From the NCBI GenBank assembly GCA_022652815.1, contig JALCRR010000002.1:1-46950 (forward strand): 46,950 nt of DNA, read 5' to 3'. The position numbers and the translations under genes are program-made. The notes below the pieces were generated by a model that saw nothing but the letters and a program-made list of their open reading frames with translations, was not told the DNA's origin and searched no databases. Below, piece after piece: positions 1 through 7,576 of the stretch; position 1 is the first letter of the stretch, and every line of letters starts with the position of its first letter. This stretch comes from Oscillibacter sp. Lineage in GTDB: Bacteria; Bacillota; Clostridia; Oscillospirales; Oscillospiraceae.

Positions 1-1
1 C

Positions 2-79
2 CTCCCGGTGAATCGTTTTTTGATGCATCAGCAGGAACGGGATCGGATGCTCCTTTATCTGCTTCAGCGGCTGTGGTGA
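2..79 (+). CDS. possible C-terminal end of an upstream gene (partial)
   Basis: An open frame enters from the left edge and stops at the TGA at 77-79, giving about 25 residues. It reads as a charged, leucine-rich helix (QQERDRMLLYLLQRLW near the end), which could be the C-terminus of a regulator or other cytoplasmic protein. It is in the same frame as the SDR remnant that follows but is separated from it by two stops (77-79 and 92-94). It is too short to identify and could be chance. Confidence 0.25.
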   Translation, partial: LPVNRFLMHQQERDRMLLYLLQRLW

Positions 80-109
80 CGCTGTTTTCCTTAATGCTGT
101 AAACCGCAT

Positions 110-694
110 ATGGCCAGCATTCAAACCTGCGTGGATGACGTGATCGCCATGTTCGGAAAGATCGACGTTCTTTTCAACATCGCGGGCATCAATAAGCGCG
201 AGGGCATGCTGGACGTCACCGAGGCAACTTACGACCGCATCATGAACACCAATCTCAAGGGCGTTTTCATGACCAGTCAGGCCGTCGCCCGGGAAATGTA
301 CAAGCGCAAAACGGGAAACATCGTCAACATCGGCTCCCACAACGACGAGGGCATGCTGGGCGGCTGCTCGGTCTACGGCGCGGCGAAAAGCGGCGTGGTT
401 GCCCTGACCCGCTCCATGGCCGTGGAATTTGCACAGTACGGCATCCGCGCCAACGCCATCAGCCCGGGACACATTCTCACCGAGCTGACCCAGGTCACCT
501 GGGATCATCCCACCCGCGCCCCCTGGCTGCGGGAGCGGATCGCCATGAAGCGTCCCGGCACGCCGGACGAGCTGGTGGGCATGTCCATCATGCTGGCGTC
601 CGACGCCTCCAGCTACATGACCGGGCAGGCCTACCATGTGGACGGCGGCTGTCTTTGCGGTGGCTCCCCGTGGGAGTACGACACCGCGTATTAA
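110..694 (+). pseudogene. SDR-family oxidoreductase, 5'-truncated remnant
   Basis: The 194 residues match the central and C-terminal parts of a classical short-chain dehydrogenase/reductase of the gluconate 5-dehydrogenase/3-ketoacyl reductase type. Visible are an NNAG-like motif (NIAG), NTNLKGVF, the catalytic Ser in NIGS, the Tyr-x3-Lys pair in YGAAK, and a C-terminal VDGG. Full-length classical SDRs have about 250 residues and start with a TGxxxGIG cofactor-binding loop. Here about 60 N-terminal residues, including the whole dinucleotide loop, are absent, and the frame is closed by stops at 77-79 and 92-94 just upstream. There is no Shine-Dalgarno site before the ATG at 110. The remainder has no frameshift, so the loss looks recent, or the left edge is an assembly or rearrangement junction. 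Function is probably lost. Confidence 0.75.
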
Positions 695-747
695 CTGCCC
701 CGGCGGGTCAGGCGCATAGTCTTTGATCGTTTTTTTACGGTTGCAGG

Positions 748-1956
748 TCAGCCCTTGACCGGTGCAATGGCCCGCAGCACATGGGAAAAGTTTTTGGCGT
801 CCCAGATTGCGGGAACGGGATAGTCCGGGTTGCCTTCTTTCATGGCTCTGGCGATGATTTCGCCGTAATCGCGCTCTTTTAACTCCGCGATAAAGGCCGG
901 AAGTCCCGTTTCCCGCTGCATCGTCTCGATTCTTTCGATGAACAGCCGCGCCCGTTCCTCGTCGCTATTTCCCCGGATGCCCACGCAGTCGGCAAGCTCG
1001 GAAAGCGGCTTATAAACGCTTGGGCCATACTCCTTTAAAACCGCAGGCAGAATTACGGCGTTGGCTTTTCCGTGGGGTACGCCATACATGGCACCGACGG
1101 CATGGGCGATGGCGTGGACATAGCCCACGAAGTTGTTGGTGAACGCAATGCCCGCATAGCAGGAAGCCTCCAACATATTTTGCCGAGCCGCGAGATTTGT
1201 CCCGTCTTGACAGGCAAGGGGCAGATTTTCAAAAATCATGCGCACTGCCTTGCGCGCCATCTTGCGGACAAAGGGCGAGGCGAACTTGTTGGTGTACGCC
1301 TCCACCGCGTGGGTTAGTGCGTCCATGCCGGTGGCCGCCGTCATTTCCGGGGACAGTCCCGTTGTGAGGTTGGCATCCAGAATGGCCACCTTCGGAATGA
1401 GGTGCAGATCGCTGACCGCATACTTATAGTGTTTGCCGTTGACGGTATCCGTCACCACGGCAGCCGCCGTGACCTCCGACCCGGTACCCGCCGTTGTGGG
1501 AACGGCATAAAGCGGCGGCAGCGCCTTCCCGATTTTCAGCATGCCCTCCATCTGCCGCACAGACTTCTGGGGGCAGACCACACGGGCGCCGATGATTTTG
1601 GCGCAGTCCATGGCAGAACCGCCGCCCACGGCGATCAGCGCGCCGCAGGATTCCCTGTGGTAGAGCCCGACGCCCTTTTCCACGCATTCGATGGTGGGGT
1701 CTGGCGTGACCTCCGCAAAAACCGCAACTTTGATGTCCGCCGCTTCCAGCCCGGAAAGCAGGTGGTCAAGCGTCCCTCTGCGCATAAAGCCAGCGGTGGT
1801 CACCAGAAGGACGCAGGAAACCTGCTCCTTTTTCAAAAGGGACGGCAGTCTTAAAATTCCGTCCGGATCCACAATGCGCTGCGCCGTTTTGTGCTCCGTA
1901 AGCCGCAGAAATCTGCTGATTGTAAACTGTCTTGTCCGAGCTAACGTCTGATTCAT
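748..1956 (-). CDS. iron-containing (type III) alcohol dehydrogenase
   Basis: A 402-residue protein of the Fe-ADH superfamily, which interconverts alcohols and aldehydes or ketones with NAD(P)H in the cytoplasm. The nucleotide-binding segment contains GGGSAMDCAK (about residues 111-120) and TTAGTGSEV (about 154-162). The metal site is visible as Asp and His in GMDALTHAVEAY and two further His in HAIAHAVG and GVPHGKANA, the usual D-H-H-H set, so the enzyme should be active. A purine-rich site (GGGGAG) precedes the ATG at 1956. It converges with the SDR remnant and is divergent from the EamA-like gene. The physiological substrate cannot be read from sequence; 1,3-propanediol, butanol or lactaldehyde-type enzymes all share these motifs. 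Confidence 0.9.
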   Translation of the reverse strand: MNQTLARTRQFTISRFLRLTEHKTAQRIVDPDGILRLPSLLKKEQVSCVLLVTTAGFMRRGTLDHLLSGLEAADIKVAVFAEVTPDPTIECVEKGVGLYHRESCGALIAVGGGSAMDCAKIIGARVVCPQKSVRQMEGMLKIGKALPPLYAVPTTAGTGSEVTAAAVVTDTVNGKHYKYAVSDLHLIPKVAILDANLTTGLSPEMTAATGMDALTHAVEAYTNKFASPFVRKMARKAVRMIFENLPLACQDGTNLAARQNMLEASCYAGIAFTNNFVGYVHAIAHAVGAMYGVPHGKANAVILPAVLKEYGPSVYKPLSELADCVGIRGNSDEERARLFIERIETMQRETGLPAFIAELKERDYGEIIARAMKEGNPDYPVPAIWDAKNFSHVLRAIAPVKG

Positions 1957-2010
1957 GGTGCGCGCCCCTTCTCCCCTTCATGCAATAATTCGGGGTTGAT
2001 TGATACCTCT

Positions 2011-2016
2011 ATTATA
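2011..2016 (-). promoter_or_regulatory. extended -10 element of the alcohol dehydrogenase promoter
   Basis: On the minus strand the sequence reads TGGTATATAAT about 55 bases before the ADH start, an extended -10 arrangement. No convincing -35 is present. It lies back to back with the promoter of the EamA-like gene. Confidence 0.4.
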
Positions 2017-2066
2017 TACCATTGCAAAAATATTTTGCGATGCTTTTGCGGCTTTTTGCTGCCGAC

Positions 2067-2095
2067 TTGACTTTTTTTGCGTCGGCTTCTACAAT
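2067..2095 (+). promoter_or_regulatory. sigma-70 promoter for the EamA-like gene
   Basis: TTGACT (2067-2072), 17 bases, TACAAT (2090-2095). Transcription would start near 2102, immediately before the hairpin at 2109-2135. GCCGAC/GTCGGC arms (2061-2066 and 2080-2085) flank the -35 and could be an operator. Confidence 0.7.
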
Positions 2096-2108
2096 GGTTG
2101 AGCACCTT

Positions 2109-2144
2109 CCGTATGCAGGGCTGCCCTGCATACGGTTTTTTTTT
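2109..2144 (+). terminator. intrinsic terminator or attenuator in the leader of the EamA-like gene
   Basis: A perfect 12-bp stem (CCGTATGCAGGG, loop CTG, CCCTGCATACGG) is followed by nine T residues. It sits between the predicted transcription start and the ribosome-binding site at 2147-2152, so it can only act on the gene downstream. No known aptamer fits in the few leader bases before it. Confidence 0.65.
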
Positions 2145-2162
2145 GCAGGAGGTAATTTTTCC

Positions 2163-2585
2163 ATGAATTTATACTGGCCCATTGCCCTAATCGTTCTTTC
2201 CAACGTGTTTTATCATATCAGCTCCAAGCAAACGCCAGATTCCATCAACCCCCTCGCCTCCCTTACGGTGACTTACGCCGTGGCAACCGTGGCCTCCGGC
2301 GCACTGTTTTTTCTCCTCAACCGGGGCGGAAATCTGATTCAGGAATACCACCACCTCAACTGGACGTCCTTTATTCTGGGCGTGGCCGTCGTGGGGCTGG
2401 AAGCCGGCAGCATCTACATGTATAAGGCCGGATGGAACATCAACACCGGGCATCTGTTTCACAGCGCCATTCTCTCCATTGCGCTGATTTTTGTGGGGTA
2501 CTTTCTCTACCATGAGGCAATTACCCTGTCAAAGGTTCTGGGTATCGTGTTCTGCCTTGTGGGACTGTTTTTTATCAGCCGGTAA
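2163..2585 (+). CDS. EamA/DMT-like small membrane protein (single four-helix unit)
   Basis: A 140-residue hydrophobic protein with four predicted membrane helices, starting MNLYWPIALIVLSNVFYHIS and ending VLGIVFCLVGLFFISR. The layout (a helix pair, a polar loop, then a C-terminal helix pair with a short basic end) resembles half of a drug/metabolite transporter (EamA or EmrE-like), which would have to work as a dimer. The ATG at 2163 is chosen over upstream in-frame starts because AGGAGGT lies 10 bases before it and the hairpin leader excludes earlier starts. The substrate is unknown. A 1:1 neighbour relation with the divergent alcohol dehydrogenase hints at export of a metabolite but does not prove it. 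Confidence 0.7.
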   Translation: MNLYWPIALIVLSNVFYHISSKQTPDSINPLASLTVTYAVATVASGALFFLLNRGGNLIQEYHHLNWTSFILGVAVVGLEAGSIYMYKAGWNINTGHLFHSAILSIALIFVGYFLYHEAITLSKVLGIVFCLVGLFFISR

Positions 2586-2630
2586 GCAACGTACCAAGAA
2601 AATACGCGATCTTGTGCGCCGCCCCGCTTC

Positions 2631-2659
2631 TTGACAAAGCCGTTTCAGCCGTCTATACT
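2631..2659 (+). promoter_or_regulatory. sigma-70 promoter of the mntP riboswitch transcript
   Basis: TTGACA (2631-2636), 17 bases, TATACT (2654-2659). Transcription should start just before the aptamer at about 2667. Confidence 0.8.
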
Positions 2660-2669
2660 ATAAAAACTT

Positions 2670-2850
2670 GAATCCGTTGTGAGGGAGTAGCAAACGTGCG
2701 GAATCCGCGCGCAGCAAGTCAACATACTGACCAATCGGTCTGGCTTGCTTTAAATTGCGAGACTCATGTGTAACTGCGAAGCTATGCATTGGGTCCCCTT
2801 GGGTCTTTTTTTAAGATTCAGCCCCAGATACAGCATGGCTGTGTCTGGGG
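2670..2850 (+). ncRNA. yybP-ykoY manganese riboswitch with terminator
   Basis: The leader contains the hallmarks of the yybP-ykoY aptamer: GGGAGTAGC (2683-2691), GTCAACATACTGACC (2719-2733), CTGGCTTGC (2740-2748) and GCGAGACTC (2757-2765). The expression platform is a hairpin with arms CCCCAGATACAGC (2822-2834) and GCTGTGTCTGGGG (2838-2850), followed by a T-rich stretch, consistent with an intrinsic terminator that is relieved when Mn2+ binds. The family is established as a Mn2+ sensor, and the gene behind it is mntP, the classic target. The next gene lacks its own promoter, so the riboswitch should control mntP and probably mnmM. Confidence 0.92.
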
Positions 2851-2879
2851 TTTGATTTTACAACTTGGAGGAACATACC

Positions 2880-3464
2880 ATGGAATGGAATCTTGCTTTT
2901 TTTCTGAACAGTGTGCTTTTAGGAGTCGGACTGGCTATGGACGCCTTTTCTGTCTCCATGGCCAACGGGCTGAACGAGCCGGCTATGAAAAAGTCGAAAA
3001 TGTGCGCGGTTGCCGGGGTTTTTGGTGGGTTTCAAATTCTCATGCCCTTGATCGGCTGGATCTGCGTGCACACGATTGCCACGGTGTTTACTTCTTTTCA
3101 AAAGTTCATTCCGTGGATTGCGCTGATTCTGCTGGCGTACATCGGCGGTAAGATGCTGCTGGACGGCATCCGCGGTGGAGACGATGCCGAGGCTGCTCCG
3201 GCGGTTGGCGTTGGAGCCCTTCTGGTGCAGGGAATTGCCACCTCCATTGATGCGCTGTCCGTGGGCTTTACCATTTCGGAATACTCCTGGGTCGCAGCGC
3301 TGACCGCAGCGTTGATTATCGGAGTCGTGACCTTTGTCATCTGCATTGGCGGCCTTGTGATTGGCAGGACCTTCGGAACGAAGCTGGCAGGCAAGGCGTC
3401 CGTTCTCGGCGGTGTGATTCTGATTTGTATTGGTCTGGAAATTTTTGTGACCGGTATTTTTTAA
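2880..3464 (+). CDS. mntP: manganese efflux pump MntP
   Basis: A 194-residue inner-membrane protein of the MntP (DUF204) family, close to the 188 residues of the E. coli protein, exporting Mn2+. Six hydrophobic segments are visible. The two internal repeats each carry the family's acidic signature: GLAMDAFSVSMANGL near residue 18 and GIATSIDALSVGFT near residue 120; the Asp residues are the expected metal ligands. The ATG at 2880 follows GGAGGA (2867-2872) by seven bases; an in-frame TTG at 2865 would include the Shine-Dalgarno site and is not used. Control by the Mn2+ riboswitch immediately upstream supports the call. Confidence 0.95.
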   Translation: MEWNLAFFLNSVLLGVGLAMDAFSVSMANGLNEPAMKKSKMCAVAGVFGGFQILMPLIGWICVHTIATVFTSFQKFIPWIALILLAYIGGKMLLDGIRGGDDAEAAPAVGVGALLVQGIATSIDALSVGFTISEYSWVAALTAALIIGVVTFVICIGGLVIGRTFGTKLAGKASVLGGVILICIGLEIFVTGIF

Positions 3465-3488
3465 GGAAAACGACAAAGGAGACACGCG

Positions 3489-4046
3489 ATGAATCTCAAC
3501 ACGCTGAGCATGGTTCATGATTTTCTGCGCCGGAGCGTGAGCGAAGGCGCCCTGTGCATCGACGCAACGGCCGGCCGCGGACGGGACACCGCGCTTTTGT
3601 GCCGTCTTGCGGGAACGTCCGGCCGTGTGCTGTCGTTTGATATTCAGGCTTCCGCCGTAGAGCAGACACGGGCGCTTCTCCGCCAGGAGCATCTTTCCGC
3701 GCAGGTGATTCAAGACAGTCATGCCAACATGGAACGCTATGCCGAGGGCGGCAGCGTGGACTGCATCGTGTTCAACTTTGGACGGCTTCCCGGCGGGGAT
3801 CCGCATATTTTTACACAGGCTGAAACCTCCGTGGCGGCGATTGACGTCGGACTGCGGCTGCTGAAGCCCGGCGGGGTCATGGCCATTGCCCTCTATTACG
3901 GCAACGAAAACGGCTACGGGGAACGCGACGCCATCCTGGCGCATCTGTCCCAAATCGATGACCGCAAATTTTCCGTTCTCCAGTGTGCGTGGAGCAATCG
4001 GCGACGTGACCCTCCCATGCCCATTTTCATTTGGAAGGAAACCTAA
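3489..4046 (+). CDS. mnmM: tRNA 5-aminomethyl-2-thiouridine methyltransferase MnmM (YtqB-like)
   Basis: A 185-residue SAM-dependent methyltransferase of the YtqB/rRNA-methylase-like family. Motif I is CIDATAGRGRDT (about residues 23-34), the acidic end of strand 2 is FDIQ, and the catalytic region VFNFGRLPGGD (about 95-105) is the family signature. B. subtilis YtqB was shown to be MnmM, which methylates the aminomethyl group at wobble U34 of tRNAs in bacteria lacking the MnmC methylase domain. AAAGGAG precedes the ATG by eight bases. The 24-base gap after mntP and the lack of a promoter put it in the same transcript. mnmE, acting earlier in the same modification pathway, is at 42973-44370. 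Confidence 0.85.
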   Translation: MNLNTLSMVHDFLRRSVSEGALCIDATAGRGRDTALLCRLAGTSGRVLSFDIQASAVEQTRALLRQEHLSAQVIQDSHANMERYAEGGSVDCIVFNFGRLPGGDPHIFTQAETSVAAIDVGLRLLKPGGVMAIALYYGNENGYGERDAILAHLSQIDDRKFSVLQCAWSNRRRDPPMPIFIWKET

Positions 4047-4064
4047 CAACTTAAAGTCTACAAC

Positions 4065-4108
4065 AAAAGCAGAACCGCGAAAGAACATTCTTTCGCGGTT
4101 CTGCTTTT
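4065..4108. terminator. bidirectional terminator between mnmM and ileS
   Basis: A perfect 20-bp stem with arms AAAGCAGAACCGCGAAAGAA and its complement and a two-base nominal loop, flanked by A-rich and T-rich ends, so it can stop both converging transcripts. Confidence 0.9.
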
Positions 4109-4123
4109 GTTTGAAATTTTCTT

Positions 4124-6943
4124 TTAGAACAGCTGGGGCAGCTTGGAAACCACGGCTGCGCAGCGGGGGCAGAGGGTGGGGTGATCGGGGTTCTCGCCCA
4201 CCTTGGGGTTGTGCATCCAGCAGCGCTCGCACTTGCCGCCCTTGGCCTCGCTGACCTCGATGGTCAGTCCGGGGAATGCGGTGCCCTTGCCGGTGACAGA
4301 ATCCTCGGCAACGGGAGCGGTGGTGATGTTGCAGTCGGACACGATGAAAACCTCGGCCAGGCTGACGCCGCAGGTGTCCATCAGCGCCTTTGCGGTTGCA
4401 TCGTCGTCTGCGTGCAGGGAGACGTGCGCCTCCAGCGCCTTGCCGATCTTCTTATCGGCGCGGGCAGCTTCCAACACGGCGTTTACGTCACCGCGCATGG
4501 CCACGACGGTATCCCACTTGGCCATGGTCTTGTCATCGAGTGCATAGTCGGCAAACGGCTTGTTCATCTCGTTGAACACCACGTTGCGTGCATCGTCCTC
4601 GGCACGGTGGGGCATGGACTGCCAGATCTCGTCAGCGGTAAAGGCCAGGATGGGCGCCATGATCTTGGTCATGGTATCCAGAATCAAGAACAGGGCGGTC
4701 TGTGCGCTGCGGCGGCGAAGGCCGTCGACTTCCTCGCAGTACAGCCGATCCTTGATGATGTCCAGATAGAAGTTGGACATCTCCACCACGCAGAAATCGT
4801 TGACGGCGTGGGTGATGACCAGGAACTCGTAGTCCTTATATGCCTGCTCGCACTTTTCAATTAGGGCGTTCAGACGGGTGACGGCCCAGCGATCCAGCTC
4901 CTCCATCTGTCCGGCGGGAACCAGCTGATCGGCATTGAAGTCGTTTAGGTTGCCCAGGCAGTAGCGGGCGGTGTTGCGGAACTTCAAATAGTTCTGGGAC
5001 AGCTGCTTGAAGATCTCGTCAGAGCAGCGGACGTCCTGATGGTAGTCGGCAGAGGCCGCCCATAGACGCAGCAGGTCTGCACCGTACTTGTTGATGATCT
5101 CGGCGGGTGCCATGCCGTTGCCCAGAGACTTGTGCATAGCCTTGCCCTCGCCGTCCACGGTCCAGCCGTGGGTGACGCACTCTTCAAAGGGAGCCTTGGC
5201 AACGCCGGTGGAGCCCACGGAGGTCAGCAGAGCCGCCTGGAACCAGCCGCGGTACTGATCGAGACCCTCGATATACATGGTCGCCGGCCAGAAGCCCTGG
5301 GTCTTTTTCATGGCTGCAAAATGGGTGGAGCCGGAATCGAACCAGCCGTCCAGCGTATCCTCTTCCTTGGTAAAGCCGCTCTTCTTGCCGCAGTGCGGGC
5401 AGGTGAAGCCATCCGGCAGAATGTCGGCGGCGTCCTTTTCGAACCAGGCGTTGGATCCCTCAGCCGCAAACAACTCGGAGATGGCGCCGATGGTCTCGTC
5501 GGTGACAATGGGCTTGCCGCAGTCCTTGCAGTAGAACACAGGGATGGGCAGACCCCAGCGGCGCTGACGGGAGATGCACCAGTCGGTGCGCTCGCGAACC
5601 ATGGACTTCATGCGCTCCTTGCCCCACTCGGGAACCCAGCGCACATCTTCGCAAGCGTCGCAGGCCGTGTCCTTGAAGGAGTCCACGGAGCAGAACCACT
5701 GCGGGGTGGCACGGAAGATGATGGGACCCTTGCAGCGCCAGCAGTGGGGATAGCTATGGACGATGTCCTCCTGTGCAAACAGGGAGCCATCGGCCTTCAT
5801 ATCCGCCAGAATGACAGGGTTGGACTCTGCCACCTTCATGCCTGCATACTTGCCGGCATAGTCGGTGTGGCGGCCTTGATCGTCCACAGGCACCACCATG
5901 TCCATGCCGTAGCGGCGGCAGGTCTGATAGTCGACGTCGCCGAAGCCGGGGGCGGTGTGGACGCAGCCCGTGCCGGAATCCATGGTAACATACTCGTCCA
6001 CCAGCAGGCGGGAGGTCTTGTCCAGGAACGGATGCTTTGCCAGCATATTTTCAAAGAACTGACCGGGATGGGTCTCAATCACTTCGTAGGAATCGAAGCC
6101 GCCAATGTGCATCACCTTGTCCATCAGCGCCTCGGCCATGATATAGATGTCACCGTTGGGTGCCTTGACGAGGGCATAGCTCTCGGAGGGATGCAGCGTG
6201 ATGCCCAGGTTGCCGGGCAGGGTCCAGATGGTGGTGGTCCAAATCACGAAGTAAAGCTTGGAATGGTCGATGTGGCTGAGCTTGCCTTGATCGTCGGCCA
6301 TGGGGAACTTGACATACACGGTGGTGCAGGGGTCATCTTGATACTCGATCTCGGCCTCTGCCAGAGCGGTTTCGTCCTTGGGGCACCAGTACACGGGCTT
6401 CAGACCCTTGTAGATATAGCCGCGCTTGAACATCTCGCCGAAAACCTTGACCTCCTCGGCCTCAAAGCCCGGGTCCATGGTCTTGTAAGGATGCTCCCAG
6501 TCGCCGATGACGCCCATGCGCTTAAAGCCGGTGCGCTGCACGTCGATATAGTGGTCGGCAAACTCGTGGCAGGCAGAGCGGAACTCGGGAACGGACATCT
6601 TCTTGCGGTCCAGCTTGTTCTGCTTGATGATGGCGGACTCGATGGGCATGCCGTGGTTATCCCAGCCGGGGATATACGGCGTATAGTAGCCGCGCATGGC
6701 GTAAGAACGGGTGATGAAATCCTTCAACGCCTTGTTCAAGGCGTGGCCCATGTGCAGATCACCGTTGGAGAACGGAGGGCCATCGTGCAGAGCGAAGCGG
6801 GGTTTGCCCTCGTTCTTTTTCAGCAGCTCGTTGTAAACGTCCTCTTTTTCCCAGCGTGCCTGCATTTCCGGCTCGCGCTTGGGCAGTCCTGCCCGCATCG
6901 GAAAGTCTGTCTTTGGCAGATTAATAGTCTTGTTGTAATCCAT
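4124..6943 (-). CDS. ileS: isoleucyl-tRNA synthetase
   Basis: A 939-residue class I aminoacyl-tRNA synthetase that charges tRNA-Ile in the cytoplasm. The catalytic fold carries the HIGH motif as HMGH (residues 64-67) and the KMSKS loop as KAMHKS near residue 600, a variant in which the first two residues of the signature are altered. WIGDWEHPYKTM-like and GWDNHGMPIE segments are typical of IleRS. The editing (CP1) domain lies between about residues 200 and 400 (TPGF-like TAPGFGDVDY). The C-terminus has a zinc ribbon with CERCW and CPRC. GGAG precedes the ATG. Expression is controlled by the T-box leader immediately upstream, and the gene ends in the terminator shared with mnmM. Confidence 0.97.
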   Translation of the reverse strand: MDYNKTINLPKTDFPMRAGLPKREPEMQARWEKEDVYNELLKKNEGKPRFALHDGPPFSNGDLHMGHALNKALKDFITRSYAMRGYYTPYIPGWDNHGMPIESAIIKQNKLDRKKMSVPEFRSACHEFADHYIDVQRTGFKRMGVIGDWEHPYKTMDPGFEAEEVKVFGEMFKRGYIYKGLKPVYWCPKDETALAEAEIEYQDDPCTTVYVKFPMADDQGKLSHIDHSKLYFVIWTTTIWTLPGNLGITLHPSESYALVKAPNGDIYIMAEALMDKVMHIGGFDSYEVIETHPGQFFENMLAKHPFLDKTSRLLVDEYVTMDSGTGCVHTAPGFGDVDYQTCRRYGMDMVVPVDDQGRHTDYAGKYAGMKVAESNPVILADMKADGSLFAQEDIVHSYPHCWRCKGPIIFRATPQWFCSVDSFKDTACDACEDVRWVPEWGKERMKSMVRERTDWCISRQRRWGLPIPVFYCKDCGKPIVTDETIGAISELFAAEGSNAWFEKDAADILPDGFTCPHCGKKSGFTKEEDTLDGWFDSGSTHFAAMKKTQGFWPATMYIEGLDQYRGWFQAALLTSVGSTGVAKAPFEECVTHGWTVDGEGKAMHKSLGNGMAPAEIINKYGADLLRLWAASADYHQDVRCSDEIFKQLSQNYLKFRNTARYCLGNLNDFNADQLVPAGQMEELDRWAVTRLNALIEKCEQAYKDYEFLVITHAVNDFCVVEMSNFYLDIIKDRLYCEEVDGLRRRSAQTALFLILDTMTKIMAPILAFTADEIWQSMPHRAEDDARNVVFNEMNKPFADYALDDKTMAKWDTVVAMRGDVNAVLEAARADKKIGKALEAHVSLHADDDATAKALMDTCGVSLAEVFIVSDCNITTAPVAEDSVTGKGTAFPGLTIEVSEAKGGKCERCWMHNPKVGENPDHPTLCPRCAAVVSKLPQLF

Positions 6944-6985
6944 ACTTTTTCTCCTTTATCGTTCATGTTTATGAAAGCAAAATAA

Positions 6986-7265
6986 AAAACGCTTTGTCTC
7001 CACGAAGAGACAAAGCGTTTTGATCAACACTCTGCGGTACCACTCTTGTTGCCGATTTCCTTGCAGAAGTCAGCCCCTTTGCGCCTGCAATCACAGGCTG
7101 ACAGTTTAACGGCTGTCAATCGTCCAAGCTTACTCGCGTCGTCTTTCAGCAGGAGGCTCCAAGGTGATTTTCGTGTTCCGTTTCTGACCGTCTCCCACCA
7201 AATGACGGCTCTCTTTGCAGAAAGCGGGGCATTACTCTTCCTTTTCTACGCCCAATGTTCAGTTC
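6986..7265 (-). ncRNA. T-box leader of ileS
   Basis: On the minus strand the leader holds AAGAGTGGTACCGCAGA (complement of 7032-7048), matching the T-box sequence that pairs with the uncharged tRNA acceptor end. It is followed by a strong terminator hairpin with arms AAACGCTTTGTCTC and GAGACAAAGCGTTT (6987-7021) and a T run. Stem I is about 7090-7250. In its specifier region the sequence AAAATCACC places an AUC isoleucine codon at 7168-7166; this codon assignment is my inference. The leader would let ileS be read through when tRNA-Ile is uncharged. Confidence 0.92.
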
Positions 7266-7271
7266 GGGCTT

Positions 7272-7300
7272 ATTTTACCCATGTTTTGCGTATTTGTCAA
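7272..7300 (-). promoter_or_regulatory. sigma-70 promoter of the ileS T-box transcript
   Basis: On the minus strand TTGACA (7300-7295), 17 bases, TAAAAT (7277-7272), placed so that transcription starts at the 5' end of the T-box leader. Confidence 0.85.
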
Positions 7301-7334
7301 TGGCAAATCCGCCGAAAGTGCACTTTTATCGTAT

Positions 7335-7499
7335 TTACTGATACCGGTACTGACGGCCGGTGAATCCGTCAATGTAGTTCAGAAACAGATCGTGATTGCG
7401 AAACTCCATTTTTTGGCAGCCCTCGGCTTCATGAAAAGATACGATCCGGTTGGTGGTATCCACCCAAATCCGCCACATCACGTTTTTCGTCTGTTCCAT
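7335..7499 (-). CDS. conserved-looking small protein, 54 residues
   Basis: An ATG at 7499 preceded by GGGAGAA at a good distance opens a 54-residue frame starting MEQTKNVMWRIWVDTTNRI and ending in FTGRQYRYQ, with TAA at 7335. The protein is soluble-looking, slightly charged, with a VSFHEAEGC stretch in the middle. The composition (Trp, Tyr, balanced charges, no runs) and the ribosome site argue that it is real. It lies 77 bases after the TraX-like gene in the same direction and just before the ileS promoter, so it may be the last gene of that operon. I have an impression of similar short proteins in other Clostridia but cannot assign a family or function. Confidence 0.65.
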   Translation of the reverse strand: MEQTKNVMWRIWVDTTNRIVSFHEAEGCQKMEFRNHDLFLNYIDGFTGRQYRYQ

Positions 7500-7576
7500 C
7501 TTGCAATTCTCCCTTTCCTAAAAAAATCTTTCCAATGTTTAAGACGCAGCAGCACCCCAAAAAGTTGCATGCTTTT

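Noticed and set aside
5132..6985. 617-codon plus-strand frame opposite ileS
   Set aside because: Antisense shadow of ileS with repetitive Ala/Gly/Val/His content and no start signal.
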